A DNA stretch of 64,000 nt from Sphingomonas yunnanensis (lineage in GTDB: Bacteria; Pseudomonadota; Alphaproteobacteria; Sphingomonadales; Sphingomonadaceae): assembly GCF_019898765.1 (NCBI RefSeq), contig NZ_JAIOKB010000001.1:868001-932000 (forward strand). The letters are read 5' to 3'. Numbering within the stretch: position 1 is the first letter of the stretch; every line of letters begins with the position of its first letter. The notes beneath the pieces are model-generated. The model ran no database searches. It was not told the origin of the DNA and worked only from the letters and a program-made list of their open reading frames with translations. This document shows, one piece after another, positions 18,543-25,645 of the stretch. Both the position numbers and the translations under genes were made by a program.

Positions 18543-18585
18543 CGCCCCGGCTGCGCGACCTGCTCCGCCGGGGCGCTCCTTTTCC
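18543..18585 (+). terminator. Terminator-like hairpin just before purC
   Basis: A perfect 9-bp stem (CGCCCCGGC at 18543 with GCCGGGGCG ending 18575), a 15-base loop, then the T-rich tract CTCCTTTTCC. It lies 47 bases after the hydrolase stop and only 11 bases before the purC start. It can end the upstream transcript, or act as an attenuator of purC if transcription starts at the promoter-like boxes at 18502-18530. Confidence 0.6.
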
Positions 18586-18596
18586 GAGGGTGAGCG

Positions 18597-19376
18597 ATGG
18601 CACGGCGGCGGCAGATCTACGAGGGCAAGGCGAAGATCCTCTACGAGGGTCCCGAGCCCGGCACGCTGATCCAATATTTCAAGGACGACGCCACCGCCTT
18701 CAACGCCCAGAAGAAGGGCACGATCAACGGCAAGGGCGTGCTCAACAACCGCATCAGCGAGCACATCTTCACGCTGCTCGACCATATCGGCGTGCCGACG
18801 CATTTCATTCGCCGCCTCAACATGCGCGAGCAGCTGATCCGCCAGGTCGAGATCGTCCCGATCGAGGTGGTGGTGCGCAACGTCGCCGCGGGCTCGCTGT
18901 CGAAGCGGCTCGGGATCGAGGAGGGCGTCAAGCTGCCGCGCACGATCCTCGAATATTATTATAAGGACGACGCGCTCGGCGACCCGATGATCTCGGACGA
19001 GCATATCGCCGCCTTCGGCTGGGCCAGCCAGGACGAGATGCACGACATCGCCGACCTCGCGATCCGCGTGAACGACTTCCTCAGCGGTCTGTTCGCGGGG
19101 GTCGGCATCCGGCTGGTCGACTTCAAGCTCGAGTTCGGGCGCATCTGGGACAATGATTACAGCCGCATCATCCTGGCGGACGAGATCAGCCCCGACGGCT
19201 GCCGGCTGTGGGACATGGAGTCGAACGAGAAGCTCGACAAGGATCGCTTCCGGCGCGATCTCGGCGGCGAGGTCGAGGCCTATCAGGAGGTGGCGCGCCG
19301 GCTCGGCCTGTTCCCCGAGGGCGGCGAGACCGCGGTGCTCGACATGGAGAGCCATCGCAAGCGGCGCGGCAAGTGA
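18597..19376 (+). CDS. purC: SAICAR synthetase
   Basis: A 259-residue phosphoribosylaminoimidazole-succinocarboxamide synthase, joining aspartate to CAIR in purine synthesis with ATP. Seen: [15 protein letters not shown] at the start (family signature), [30 protein letters not shown] and the C-terminal LVDFKLEFG with LADEISPD. Length is normal. GAGGG at 18586-18590 serves as ribosome binding site immediately after the hairpin's T-tract, so folding could limit translation as well as transcription. purS and purQ follow. Confidence 0.96.
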   Translation: MARRRQIYEGKAKILYEGPEPGTLIQYFKDDATAFNAQKKGTINGKGVLNNRISEHIFTLLDHIGVPTHFIRRLNMREQLIRQVEIVPIEVVVRNVAAGSLSKRLGIEEGVKLPRTILEYYYKDDALGDPMISDEHIAAFGWASQDEMHDIADLAIRVNDFLSGLFAGVGIRLVDFKLEFGRIWDNDYSRIILADEISPDGCRLWDMESNEKLDKDRFRRDLGGEVEAYQEVARRLGLFPEGGETAVLDMESHRKRRGK

Positions 19377-19437
19377 TCGCGTCCGCGCCGCGGTGGGAGG
19401 TTGCCCCGCGCGGCGCGCCGCGGCATAGCGCGCAGCC

Positions 19438-19668
19438 ATGAGACTGCGCATCTATGTCACGCTCAAGCCCGGCGTGCTCGACCCCCAGGGCAAGGCGATC
19501 GAGCACGCGCTCGCGGGGCTCGGCTTCCAGGGCGTGGCCGGCGCTCGGGTCGGCAAGCTGATCGAGCTGGATGTCACGGACGGTACCGCCGACGCGGACG
19601 TCGAGGCGATGTGCCGTCAGCTGCTCGCCAATACCGTGATCGAGAATTATCGGATCGAGCGCGCGTGA
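19438..19668 (+). CDS. purS: FGAM synthase subunit PurS
   Basis: A 76-residue PurS, the small structural subunit that bridges PurL and PurQ in the multi-subunit FGAM synthase. The family pattern is plain: [18 protein letters not shown] at the start, then [11 protein letters not shown] and the C-terminal [13 protein letters not shown]. Its stop overlaps the purQ start (GTGA), so the two are co-translated. purL is not in the window. Confidence 0.95.
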   Translation: MRLRIYVTLKPGVLDPQGKAIEHALAGLGFQGVAGARVGKLIELDVTDGTADADVEAMCRQLLANTVIENYRIERA

Positions 19669-20333
19669 AGACCGCGGTCATCGTCTTCCCGGGCTCCAAC
19701 TGCGATCGCGACATCGCGGTCGCGCTCGAGCGGGTGACCGGGCGCGCGCCGGCGATGGTGTGGCACCGCGACACTGATCTGCCCCAGGACGTGGGCCTGG
19801 TCGCGGTGCCCGGCGGCTTCTCTTACGGCGATTATCTGCGCTCGGGCGCGATGGCGGCGCGCTCGCCGATCATGCGCGCGGTGGCGAGCGGGGCCGAGCG
19901 CGGCCTGCCCGTGCTGGGGGTGTGCAACGGCTTTCAGGTGCTGACCGAGGCGGGGCTGCTGCCGGGCGCGCTGATGCGCAATGCCGGGCTCAACTTCGTC
20001 TGCCGCGACGTCAGCCTCACGGTGGACAACGCGCAGAGCGCCTTCACCAGCCGCTATACCGCGGGTGAGCAGGTGGTCTTCCCCGTGGCGCATCACGACG
20101 GCAATTACGTCGCCGACGCGGAGACGCTCGACCGGCTCGAGGGAGAGGGCCGAGTCGCTTTCCGCTACGCCGAGCCGATCAACGGCAGCGCGCGCGACAT
20201 CGCCGGCGTGCTCAGCGCGCGGGGCAATGTGCTGGGCCTGATGCCGCACCCCGAACGGCGCGTCGAGCCGGCGCACGGCGGCGACGATGGCCGTCGGTTG
20301 TTCGAAGGCCTGCTCGAGACCGTCGGCGCCTGA
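19665..20333 (+). CDS. purQ: FGAM synthase glutaminase subunit PurQ
   Basis: A 222-residue class I glutamine amidotransferase that supplies ammonia to PurL. Seen: the N-terminal [24 protein letters not shown], the nucleophile Cys in [10 protein letters not shown] near residue 85, and the His/Glu pair in LMPHPERR near 200. GTG at 19665 is chosen from the 4-base overlap with purS and because the family begins at K/M-x-A-V-I-V-F-P-G. A normal full-length protein. Confidence 0.95.
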   Translation: MKTAVIVFPGSNCDRDIAVALERVTGRAPAMVWHRDTDLPQDVGLVAVPGGFSYGDYLRSGAMAARSPIMRAVASGAERGLPVLGVCNGFQVLTEAGLLPGALMRNAGLNFVCRDVSLTVDNAQSAFTSRYTAGEQVVFPVAHHDGNYVADAETLDRLEGEGRVAFRYAEPINGSARDIAGVLSARGNVLGLMPHPERRVEPAHGGDDGRRLFEGLLETVGA

Positions 20334-20363
20334 ACCGCGCCGCTCGCGGGAGCGTGACCGGGC

Positions 20364-21122
20364 TCACACCCGCGCGCGGAACGGCGTGAAGTTTGTCTCG
20401 CGGTCGTAGACGTCGACGCCCTCGACGCGCTTGAGCCAGCTGACGACCAGATACGTGACGGGCGTCAGCGCCGCCTCCCAGCCCGTCTTGAGCGCCCATT
20501 GCGTGAACAGCACCACCACGACGAGGTGCGGGGTCCAGCCCGGTGCCCCCAGGAAGGCGAGCGGGTAGAAAATCAGGCTGTCCACCCCTTGCCCCGCGAT
20601 CGTCGACCCGATCGTACGCATCCACAGGTGCCGCCCCTCGGTCATCACCTTCATCCGCGCCAGCACGTAGGAGTTGACGAACTCGCCCGCCCAGAAGGCG
20701 CACATGCTGGCGAAGACGATCCGCGGCACCTGGCCGAACACCGCCTCATAGGCCGCCTGATTGCCCCAGTCGGGCGCCGGCGGCAGCGCCACCACTACCC
20801 AGGCCATTACCGCCATGAAGACGGTGGCGCTGAAGCCGACCCAGATGACTCGTCGCGCGTGCGCGTAGCCATATACCTCGGTGAGCACGTCGCCGATGAT
20901 ATAGCTCACCGGGAAGAACAGGATGCCCGCGCCGAACGGCCAGTCGCCGATCCCGGGCAGCGCCACGCGCGCGACCTTGCCCGCGCCGAGCACGTTCGAC
21001 AGCAGCAGGATCGCGACGAAGGCCGCCATGACGAGATCATAGTAGCGGAAATGCGCCGCGGCGACGCGCGCGGCATCGGTTGGCGGCGGGGTAGGCGAAG
21101 GCTTGGCCATGCGCGCGATCAT
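20364..21122 (-). CDS. Queuosine precursor transporter (YhhQ family)
   Basis: A 252-residue integral membrane protein of the VUT/YhhQ family (DUF165), which imports a 7-deazaguanine precursor of queuosine. Six or so hydrophobic helices are seen, with family motifs FFPVSYIIGDVLTEVYGYA, FWAGEFVNSYVLARMK and IGSTIAGQGVDSLIF. Start at 21122 has GGGAAGGA about 9 bases ahead; starts at 21146 or 21110 are possible. QueH, which makes the last queuosine step, is also in the window at 50977-51639. Confidence 0.87.
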   Translation of the reverse strand: MIARMAKPSPTPPPTDAARVAAAHFRYYDLVMAAFVAILLLSNVLGAGKVARVALPGIGDWPFGAGILFFPVSYIIGDVLTEVYGYAHARRVIWVGFSATVFMAVMAWVVVALPPAPDWGNQAAYEAVFGQVPRIVFASMCAFWAGEFVNSYVLARMKVMTEGRHLWMRTIGSTIAGQGVDSLIFYPLAFLGAPGWTPHLVVVVLFTQWALKTGWEAALTPVTYLVVSWLKRVEGVDVYDRETNFTPFRARV

Positions 21123-21168
21123 GCCGGCCATTCCTTCCCGCTTCAATCCGCGCTAGGCGGATCGGCGG

Positions 21169-21245
21169 GCGCCCGTAGCTCAGCTGGATAGAGCAAGGAG
21201 CTTCTACCTCCTTGGTCGGGGGTTCGAGTCCCTCCGGGCGCGCCA
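21169..21245 (+). tRNA. tRNA-Arg (anticodon UCU)
   Basis: A 77-base cloverleaf. Acceptor stem GCGCCCG pairs with CGGGCGC; the D arm GCTC...GAGC is normal; the anticodon arm AGGAG-CTTCTAC-CTCCT gives anticodon TCT; the T loop is TTCGAGT; discriminator G is followed by encoded CCA. It reads AGA/AGG, rare codons in this GC-rich genome. Confidence 0.96.
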
Positions 21246-21573
21246 CCTGCCGACAGCTCAAGCTATCTTCCTGACTTGGCGCAGCTTCTGCAGCGTTAAT
21301 TATCCTAAATCCCTGCTGTTCTTAGTTTTAATCAAGTTAGCGCTGACTTTCTCATCCAAGCGCGAGCAGCTGCGACCTTCCCTGCCGCGCTTCACCATTT
21401 CAGGTCACCGGTAAGGATTGTGTCAGATTTCGACAACTTAGGTAGGTTATCCCATCGAACCGTGGCTAGCTGACCGGAATATTTACTCAAGTTTAGCGCC
21501 TCTTCGTATACGGTCGCCAGGTTAAGGCGGTCCGCTGCGCGGATCTGATCGGAGAAGGTGGGAAGGAAGTCCT
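21246..21573. other. AT-richer upstream region of the chemoreceptor
   Basis: A 328-base gene-free stretch between tRNA-Arg and the chemoreceptor. The first 200 bases are noticeably less GC-rich than the window as a whole. A sequence resembling a flagellar sigma28 -35 box (TCAAGTTT, at about 21488-21495) occurs, but the matching -10 (GTATACGG after 11 bases) is a poor fit. I see no reading frame, repeat or insertion-sequence end. tRNA 3' ends are common integration sites, yet no integrase or repeated tRNA end is visible. Confidence 0.4.
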
Positions 21574-23004
21574 ATGTTTCACTGGTTCAAGGCGAGTGCG
21601 CCGATCCGAGCTAAATTCACCGCGCTGCTGGTCGTCTACACGGCGCTGGTCGCAGCGCCGGTCGCGACGACGGTGTTGTCGACGACCGATCCGCTGCGTC
21701 TCGGCCTCGCGGTCGCCGCGCTGGCGGCCGTCGTGATCGTAACGCTCGGCGCCCGGAAGCTGGTATGCGACCCGTATGTCGACACCGTCGTGCGCATGGA
21801 AGGTCTTGCCCAGGGCGACTTCACCTCGGCGATCCGCCACACCGAACACCGCGACTGCGTCGGCCGGATGACCAAGGCGATGGACGTGTTCCGCCGCAAC
21901 GGCGTAGCGCTGGCGGAAGCCGCCGCGGCGCAGCGCGTCGTCGTCACCTCGCTCGGCGCCGGCCTGCAGCGGCTCGCCGCAAACGATCTCACCTATCGGA
22001 TCGAGACCGCCTTCTACGCCGACTACGACCGGCTCCGCCTCGACTACAACCGTGCGGTGGAGGCGATGTCGGACGTGCTCGGCGCGGTGACCGCCGCCAG
22101 CCAGGGGATCGACAATGGCGCGGCAGACATCCGCAGCGCGTCCGATGAACTCTCGCAGCGTACCGAGCAGCAGGCTGCCAGCCTGGAGGAAACCGCCGCG
22201 GCGATGGAGCAGATCACCTCTACCGTACGCGAGACCGCCGAGGGGGCCGACCGCGCCCACCGCGCGGTCACTGGTGCGCGCGAGGAGGCGGAGCAATCCG
22301 GCGGCGTCGTTCGCCGCGCGGTCGACGCGATGGGCGGGATCGAGCGTGCCTCCAACGAGATCAGCGAGATCATCAGCGTGATCGACGGCATCGCGTTTCA
22401 GACCAACCTGCTGGCGCTCAACGCCGGCGTCGAGGCCGCGCGCGCGGGTGATGCGGGCAAGGGCTTCGCGGTGGTGGCCAGCGAGGTGCGCGCGCTCGCC
22501 CAACGCTCGGCCGACGCCGCGCGCGACGTCAAGGCCAAGATCACGGCGTCCACCGAGCAGGTCGACGCCGGCGTCGGCCTCGTCAGCGCGACGGGCAGTG
22601 CGCTCGAGCGGATCATCGCCCGGATCGGCGAGATCAGCACGCTGGTGGCGACGATCGCCAACTCGGCCAAGCACCAGGCCACCGGGCTGCAGCAGATCAA
22701 CACCGCGGTGAGCGAGATGGACGGGGTGACCCAGCAGAACGCCGCGATGGTCGAGGAAGCCACCGCGGCGGCGCGCAGCCTCGCCGACGAGGCGACTCAG
22801 GTCGCCGCGCAGGTCGCGCGCTTCCGCCTGTCGTCCGCGCTTCCCGCCACCGCGCTCGTGCCCGCTCCGTCGCCGGTGCATGAGCTGCAGGCGCGCGCGG
22901 CGAGCGCGGGCCGCGAGATCGCGCGGGGCGCACGTCAGCGGAGCGTGACGGGCACCAGCGGCACCGCGCTCGCGGTGGCACAGGACGACTGGTCGGAGTT
23001 CTGA
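21574..23004 (+). CDS. Methyl-accepting chemotaxis protein without periplasmic sensor
   Basis: A 476-residue chemoreceptor. Two closely spaced hydrophobic helices (about 15-32 and 44-60) leave almost no periplasmic domain, so it probably senses an internal or membrane state. HAMP-like segments follow (about 60-150), then the long coiled-coil signalling domain (about 165-430) with hairpin tip FQTNLLALNAGVEAAR and the adaptor-binding GFAVVASEVRALAQRS. The C-terminal five residues are DWSEF behind a flexible linker, similar to the WxxF pentapeptide that tethers CheR and CheB. A partner for the CheA/CheW encoded at 30-35.5 kb. Confidence 0.93.
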   Translation: MFHWFKASAPIRAKFTALLVVYTALVAAPVATTVLSTTDPLRLGLAVAALAAVVIVTLGARKLVCDPYVDTVVRMEGLAQGDFTSAIRHTEHRDCVGRMTKAMDVFRRNGVALAEAAAAQRVVVTSLGAGLQRLAANDLTYRIETAFYADYDRLRLDYNRAVEAMSDVLGAVTAASQGIDNGAADIRSASDELSQRTEQQAASLEETAAAMEQITSTVRETAEGADRAHRAVTGAREEAEQSGGVVRRAVDAMGGIERASNEISEIISVIDGIAFQTNLLALNAGVEAARAGDAGKGFAVVASEVRALAQRSADAARDVKAKITASTEQVDAGVGLVSATGSALERIIARIGEISTLVATIANSAKHQATGLQQINTAVSEMDGVTQQNAAMVEEATAAARSLADEATQVAAQVARFRLSSALPATALVPAPSPVHELQARAASAGREIARGARQRSVTGTSGTALAVAQDDWSEF

Positions 23005-23063
23005 TCCGGCGTCGACCGATCCGGCGCACGATCGTCCTTCCCGCACCGAACGGACACGGACAC

Positions 23064-23094
23064 GGACATCAGGTGCCTCGCGCGCCTGGTGTCC
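23064..23094 (+). terminator. Hairpin downstream of chemoreceptor
   Basis: A 10-bp stem (GGACATCAGG with CCTGGTGTCC, one G-T pair) and an 11-base loop lie 60 bases after the stop. No T-run follows, so it may act as a terminator only with Rho or as an RNA 3' end stabiliser. Confidence 0.35.
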
Positions 23095-23686
23095 ATCTGA
23101 CACTGGAAAGGCTGGCATAGCTGCCGCGCTCGCTCCGCCAGTCCGTCCCGAGGATGGCGGCGGCGCTCCCGTTCACCGCTCACCAGCCGGTGCCGCGCTC
23201 CTGATGCTCCGTTCAGGCGAAGGGCCGCGGGCAGACGCCGGAACCGCACCTCGCGTGTGCCGCGCGTGCCAGGCGGCGTCCGCGCGCTCGACGAGACCGT
23301 TCGACCTACCTCTCCCCCTCCCCACGCCCGCCCATCCTACCGACCGCGGTCGTCGGCCGATCGAGCGTCGCGAGGAGGCGAGGCATGAAGGAGGATCGCG
23401 TCACCTCGCCGATGCGAGGGAGTGATCGGCGGTGCCGAACCGACGCCGCACGAACGGTGCATGGCCGCCGCACGATCTTCAGCCGAATAGGCGGTCGCTA
23501 TCGCGACCGCCCCGCGACTCATGCCGCCGGGCCAACGTCCCGTTTCGACCGGGGGACGCGGCTCGCCCCCGCTGCAGGACCAGTTCTACAGCCAGCCGCT
23601 CCGAGACCATTGTCCTGCGGCAGCGGTCATGAACCGGCGTCATTGAAGCGCAGCGACGCGGATCGTTACCCGACGAGCGGCCAATG
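23095..23686. other. Intergenic region between two chemoreceptors
   Basis: About 590 bases between convergent chemoreceptor genes. Open frames exist on both strands, but they are Arg/Pro-rich composition artefacts without ribosome binding sites or recognisable domains. No inverted terminal repeats or duplicated sites are seen. I find no supported gene here. Confidence 0.4.
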
Positions 23687-25537
23687 TCAGAACGACGACC
23701 AATCGTCCTCCTTCGACACGGTCGCGCTTTTGCCGACCAGCCGGATCGGCCCGCGCGCGGCGCGCGCGACCGTCGGCTGGCGCGACGCCGGCGCTGGCGC
23801 ATGGGTGGAGCGGCCGGTCCGCGGCGCGGGCGTGGGCGCGGCCTGCTCGACCGTGAAGATCGCGACCGCGCTCGCCAATTGCTCGGCCTCGTGCGCGAGC
23901 ATCTGCGACGCCGCGGTCGACTCCTCCACCATCGCGGCATTCTGCTGCGTCACCGAGTCCATCTCGCCGATCGCGATGTTGACCTGACCGAGGCTCTGCG
24001 CCTGATCGTCGGCGGAGCGCGCGATCGTGCCCATGATCGTGCTGACGCTGACGACGCGGTCGATGATCCGATCGAGCGCCTTGCCGGTCGCGTCGACCAG
24101 CTCCACCCCGGATTGGACATGCTCGATCGCCGAGAGGATGCGCGACTTGACGTCCGAGGCCGCCTCGGCCGAGCGCTGGGCGAGCGCGCGCACCTCGGAG
24201 GCGACCACCGCGAAGCCTCTGCCCGCGTCACCCGCGCGCGCCGCCTCGACCCCAGCGTTCAGCGCGAGCAGGTTCGTCTGGAAGGCGATCCCGTCGATCA
24301 CGCTGATGATGTCGGCGATCTCGCGGCTCGCCTGATCGATACCGTTCATCGCCTGCACCGATTTGCGCACCACGGCGCCGCCCTGCTCGGCCTCGACCCG
24401 CGCGTCGGCCATCGCATCGTTGGCGTTCGCGGCATTGGTCGCGCCGGTACGCACCGTGGCGGTTATCTCGTCCATCGCGGCGGCGGTCTCGCGCAGGCTC
24501 GCCGCCTGCTGCTCGCTGCGGCCCGAGAGCGCGCGCGCCGACTGGCTGATCTCGTCCGCGTTGCGCTTGATCGTATGGACGCTACCGCGGACGTTCTGGG
24601 TAAGATCGGAGAGCTTGCCGACCGCACCGTTGAAATCATGAGCGATCCGCTCGAACGAGCGCGGCACGTCCGTGAGCCGCACGGTCAGGTCAGCGTCGGC
24701 GAGACGGCGCAGCCCCTCCCCGATCGCCGCCATCGCCTGCTCGCGCTCGGTGTCCGCGGTGAGTTTGGCGCGCGCCGCGTCGCGGAAGACGATGACCGCC
24801 CGCGCCATGTCGCCGAGCTCGTCGCGTCGCTCCGCCGGCACCGTGATGTCGAGCTTGCCGTTGGCGAGATCGGCCATGCGCCGGGTCAGCGCGGTGATTG
24901 GGCGCGCGATGCTGCGACCCAGCACCACCGCCAGCGTCGCCGCCACCGCGATCAGCAGCAGCCCGCCGACGATCAGCGCGACGGTCGCGCTGGTGAGCGC
25001 CTTCTCCTGCCGCGCGGCGTTGCGCTGCATCGCCTCGGTCTCGCGGTCGCGCACGTCGCGCAGCGGCAGGATCGCCGCGCTGGTCAGCACCGCCTTGCCG
25101 GCGTCGCGCACAACCTGCTCCGCGGCCTCGCGCTTCCCCGCCTTGACCATCGCGACCAGTCGGTCGCTCCAGTCGCGCCGCCACTTCATCGCCTCGCCGC
25201 GCCCCGTCTCGAAGAGGCGGTGCTCGGTCGGATCCGTCAGCATCGGGCCGAGTTCGGCGGCGGCGCGATCGTACTCGGTGCGCGCCTCGTCGTAGGATTT
25301 AAGATAGCTCTTGTCGCCGGTCACCAGATAGCCGCGGAGCTGGCTATTCTCGCGCAGCAGCGAGGTCTCGAGCGTCAGCGCCTTGGCATAGATCGTCTGC
25401 GCGCGATTGTTGCCCTCGGTCGCGTCGCGGATCATCCAGACGTTGGTGAAGAACACCGCGAGCATCACCGCGGCGAAACCGATGATGACGAAGAACGACA
25501 TCGCCAGCTTGCGGGGAATGCTCATTCCCGAGATCAT
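23687..25537 (-). CDS. Methyl-accepting chemotaxis protein with four-helix sensor
   Basis: A 616-residue chemoreceptor. Transmembrane helices lie near 12-35 and 190-212; between them is a helical periplasmic domain of about 150 residues of the four-helix-bundle/CHASE3 type (AKALTLETSLLRENSQLRGYL). HAMP follows (about 213-265), a second HAMP-like segment, then the signalling domain with FQTNLLALNAGVEAAR and GRGFAVVASEVRALAQRS. The C terminus ends DDWSSF, close to the DDWSEF of the neighbouring receptor and a likely CheR/CheB tether. GAAGGGA lies 7 bases before the start at 25537. It is convergent with the other receptor. Confidence 0.94.
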   Translation of the reverse strand: MISGMSIPRKLAMSFFVIIGFAAVMLAVFFTNVWMIRDATEGNNRAQTIYAKALTLETSLLRENSQLRGYLVTGDKSYLKSYDEARTEYDRAAAELGPMLTDPTEHRLFETGRGEAMKWRRDWSDRLVAMVKAGKREAAEQVVRDAGKAVLTSAAILPLRDVRDRETEAMQRNAARQEKALTSATVALIVGGLLLIAVAATLAVVLGRSIARPITALTRRMADLANGKLDITVPAERRDELGDMARAVIVFRDAARAKLTADTEREQAMAAIGEGLRRLADADLTVRLTDVPRSFERIAHDFNGAVGKLSDLTQNVRGSVHTIKRNADEISQSARALSGRSEQQAASLRETAAAMDEITATVRTGATNAANANDAMADARVEAEQGGAVVRKSVQAMNGIDQASREIADIISVIDGIAFQTNLLALNAGVEAARAGDAGRGFAVVASEVRALAQRSAEAASDVKSRILSAIEHVQSGVELVDATGKALDRIIDRVVSVSTIMGTIARSADDQAQSLGQVNIAIGEMDSVTQQNAAMVEESTAASQMLAHEAEQLASAVAIFTVEQAAPTPAPRTGRSTHAPAPASRQPTVARAARGPIRLVGKSATVSKEDDWSSF

Positions 25538-25606
25538 AATTCGGTCCCTTCGTCCCGTCGGCGGCGATCCGTCACGCGGCTGTCCCTCTTGTATCGGGTG
25601 AACGAT

Positions 25607-25638
25607 GGGTCATCCCGCGCGCCGCCGAGGGATGACCC
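25607..25638 (-). terminator. Hairpin downstream of TonB-dependent receptor
   Basis: A perfect 10-bp inverted repeat (GGGTCATCCC with GGGATGACCC, 12-base loop) starts 8 bases past the receptor stop on the minus strand. No long T-tract follows, but position and stability suggest a transcription end. Confidence 0.5.
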
Positions 25639-25645
25639 AAATTGG

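Noticed and set aside
21169..21500. Genomic island inserted at tRNA-Arg
   Set aside because: No integrase, no direct repeat of the tRNA 3' end and no foreign cargo can be seen; the genes downstream are ordinary chemoreceptors.
23051..23071. Short tandem GGACAC units after the chemoreceptor
   Set aside because: Only about three imperfect units, part of which form the stem of the hairpin at 23064; too short to be a meaningful repeat.
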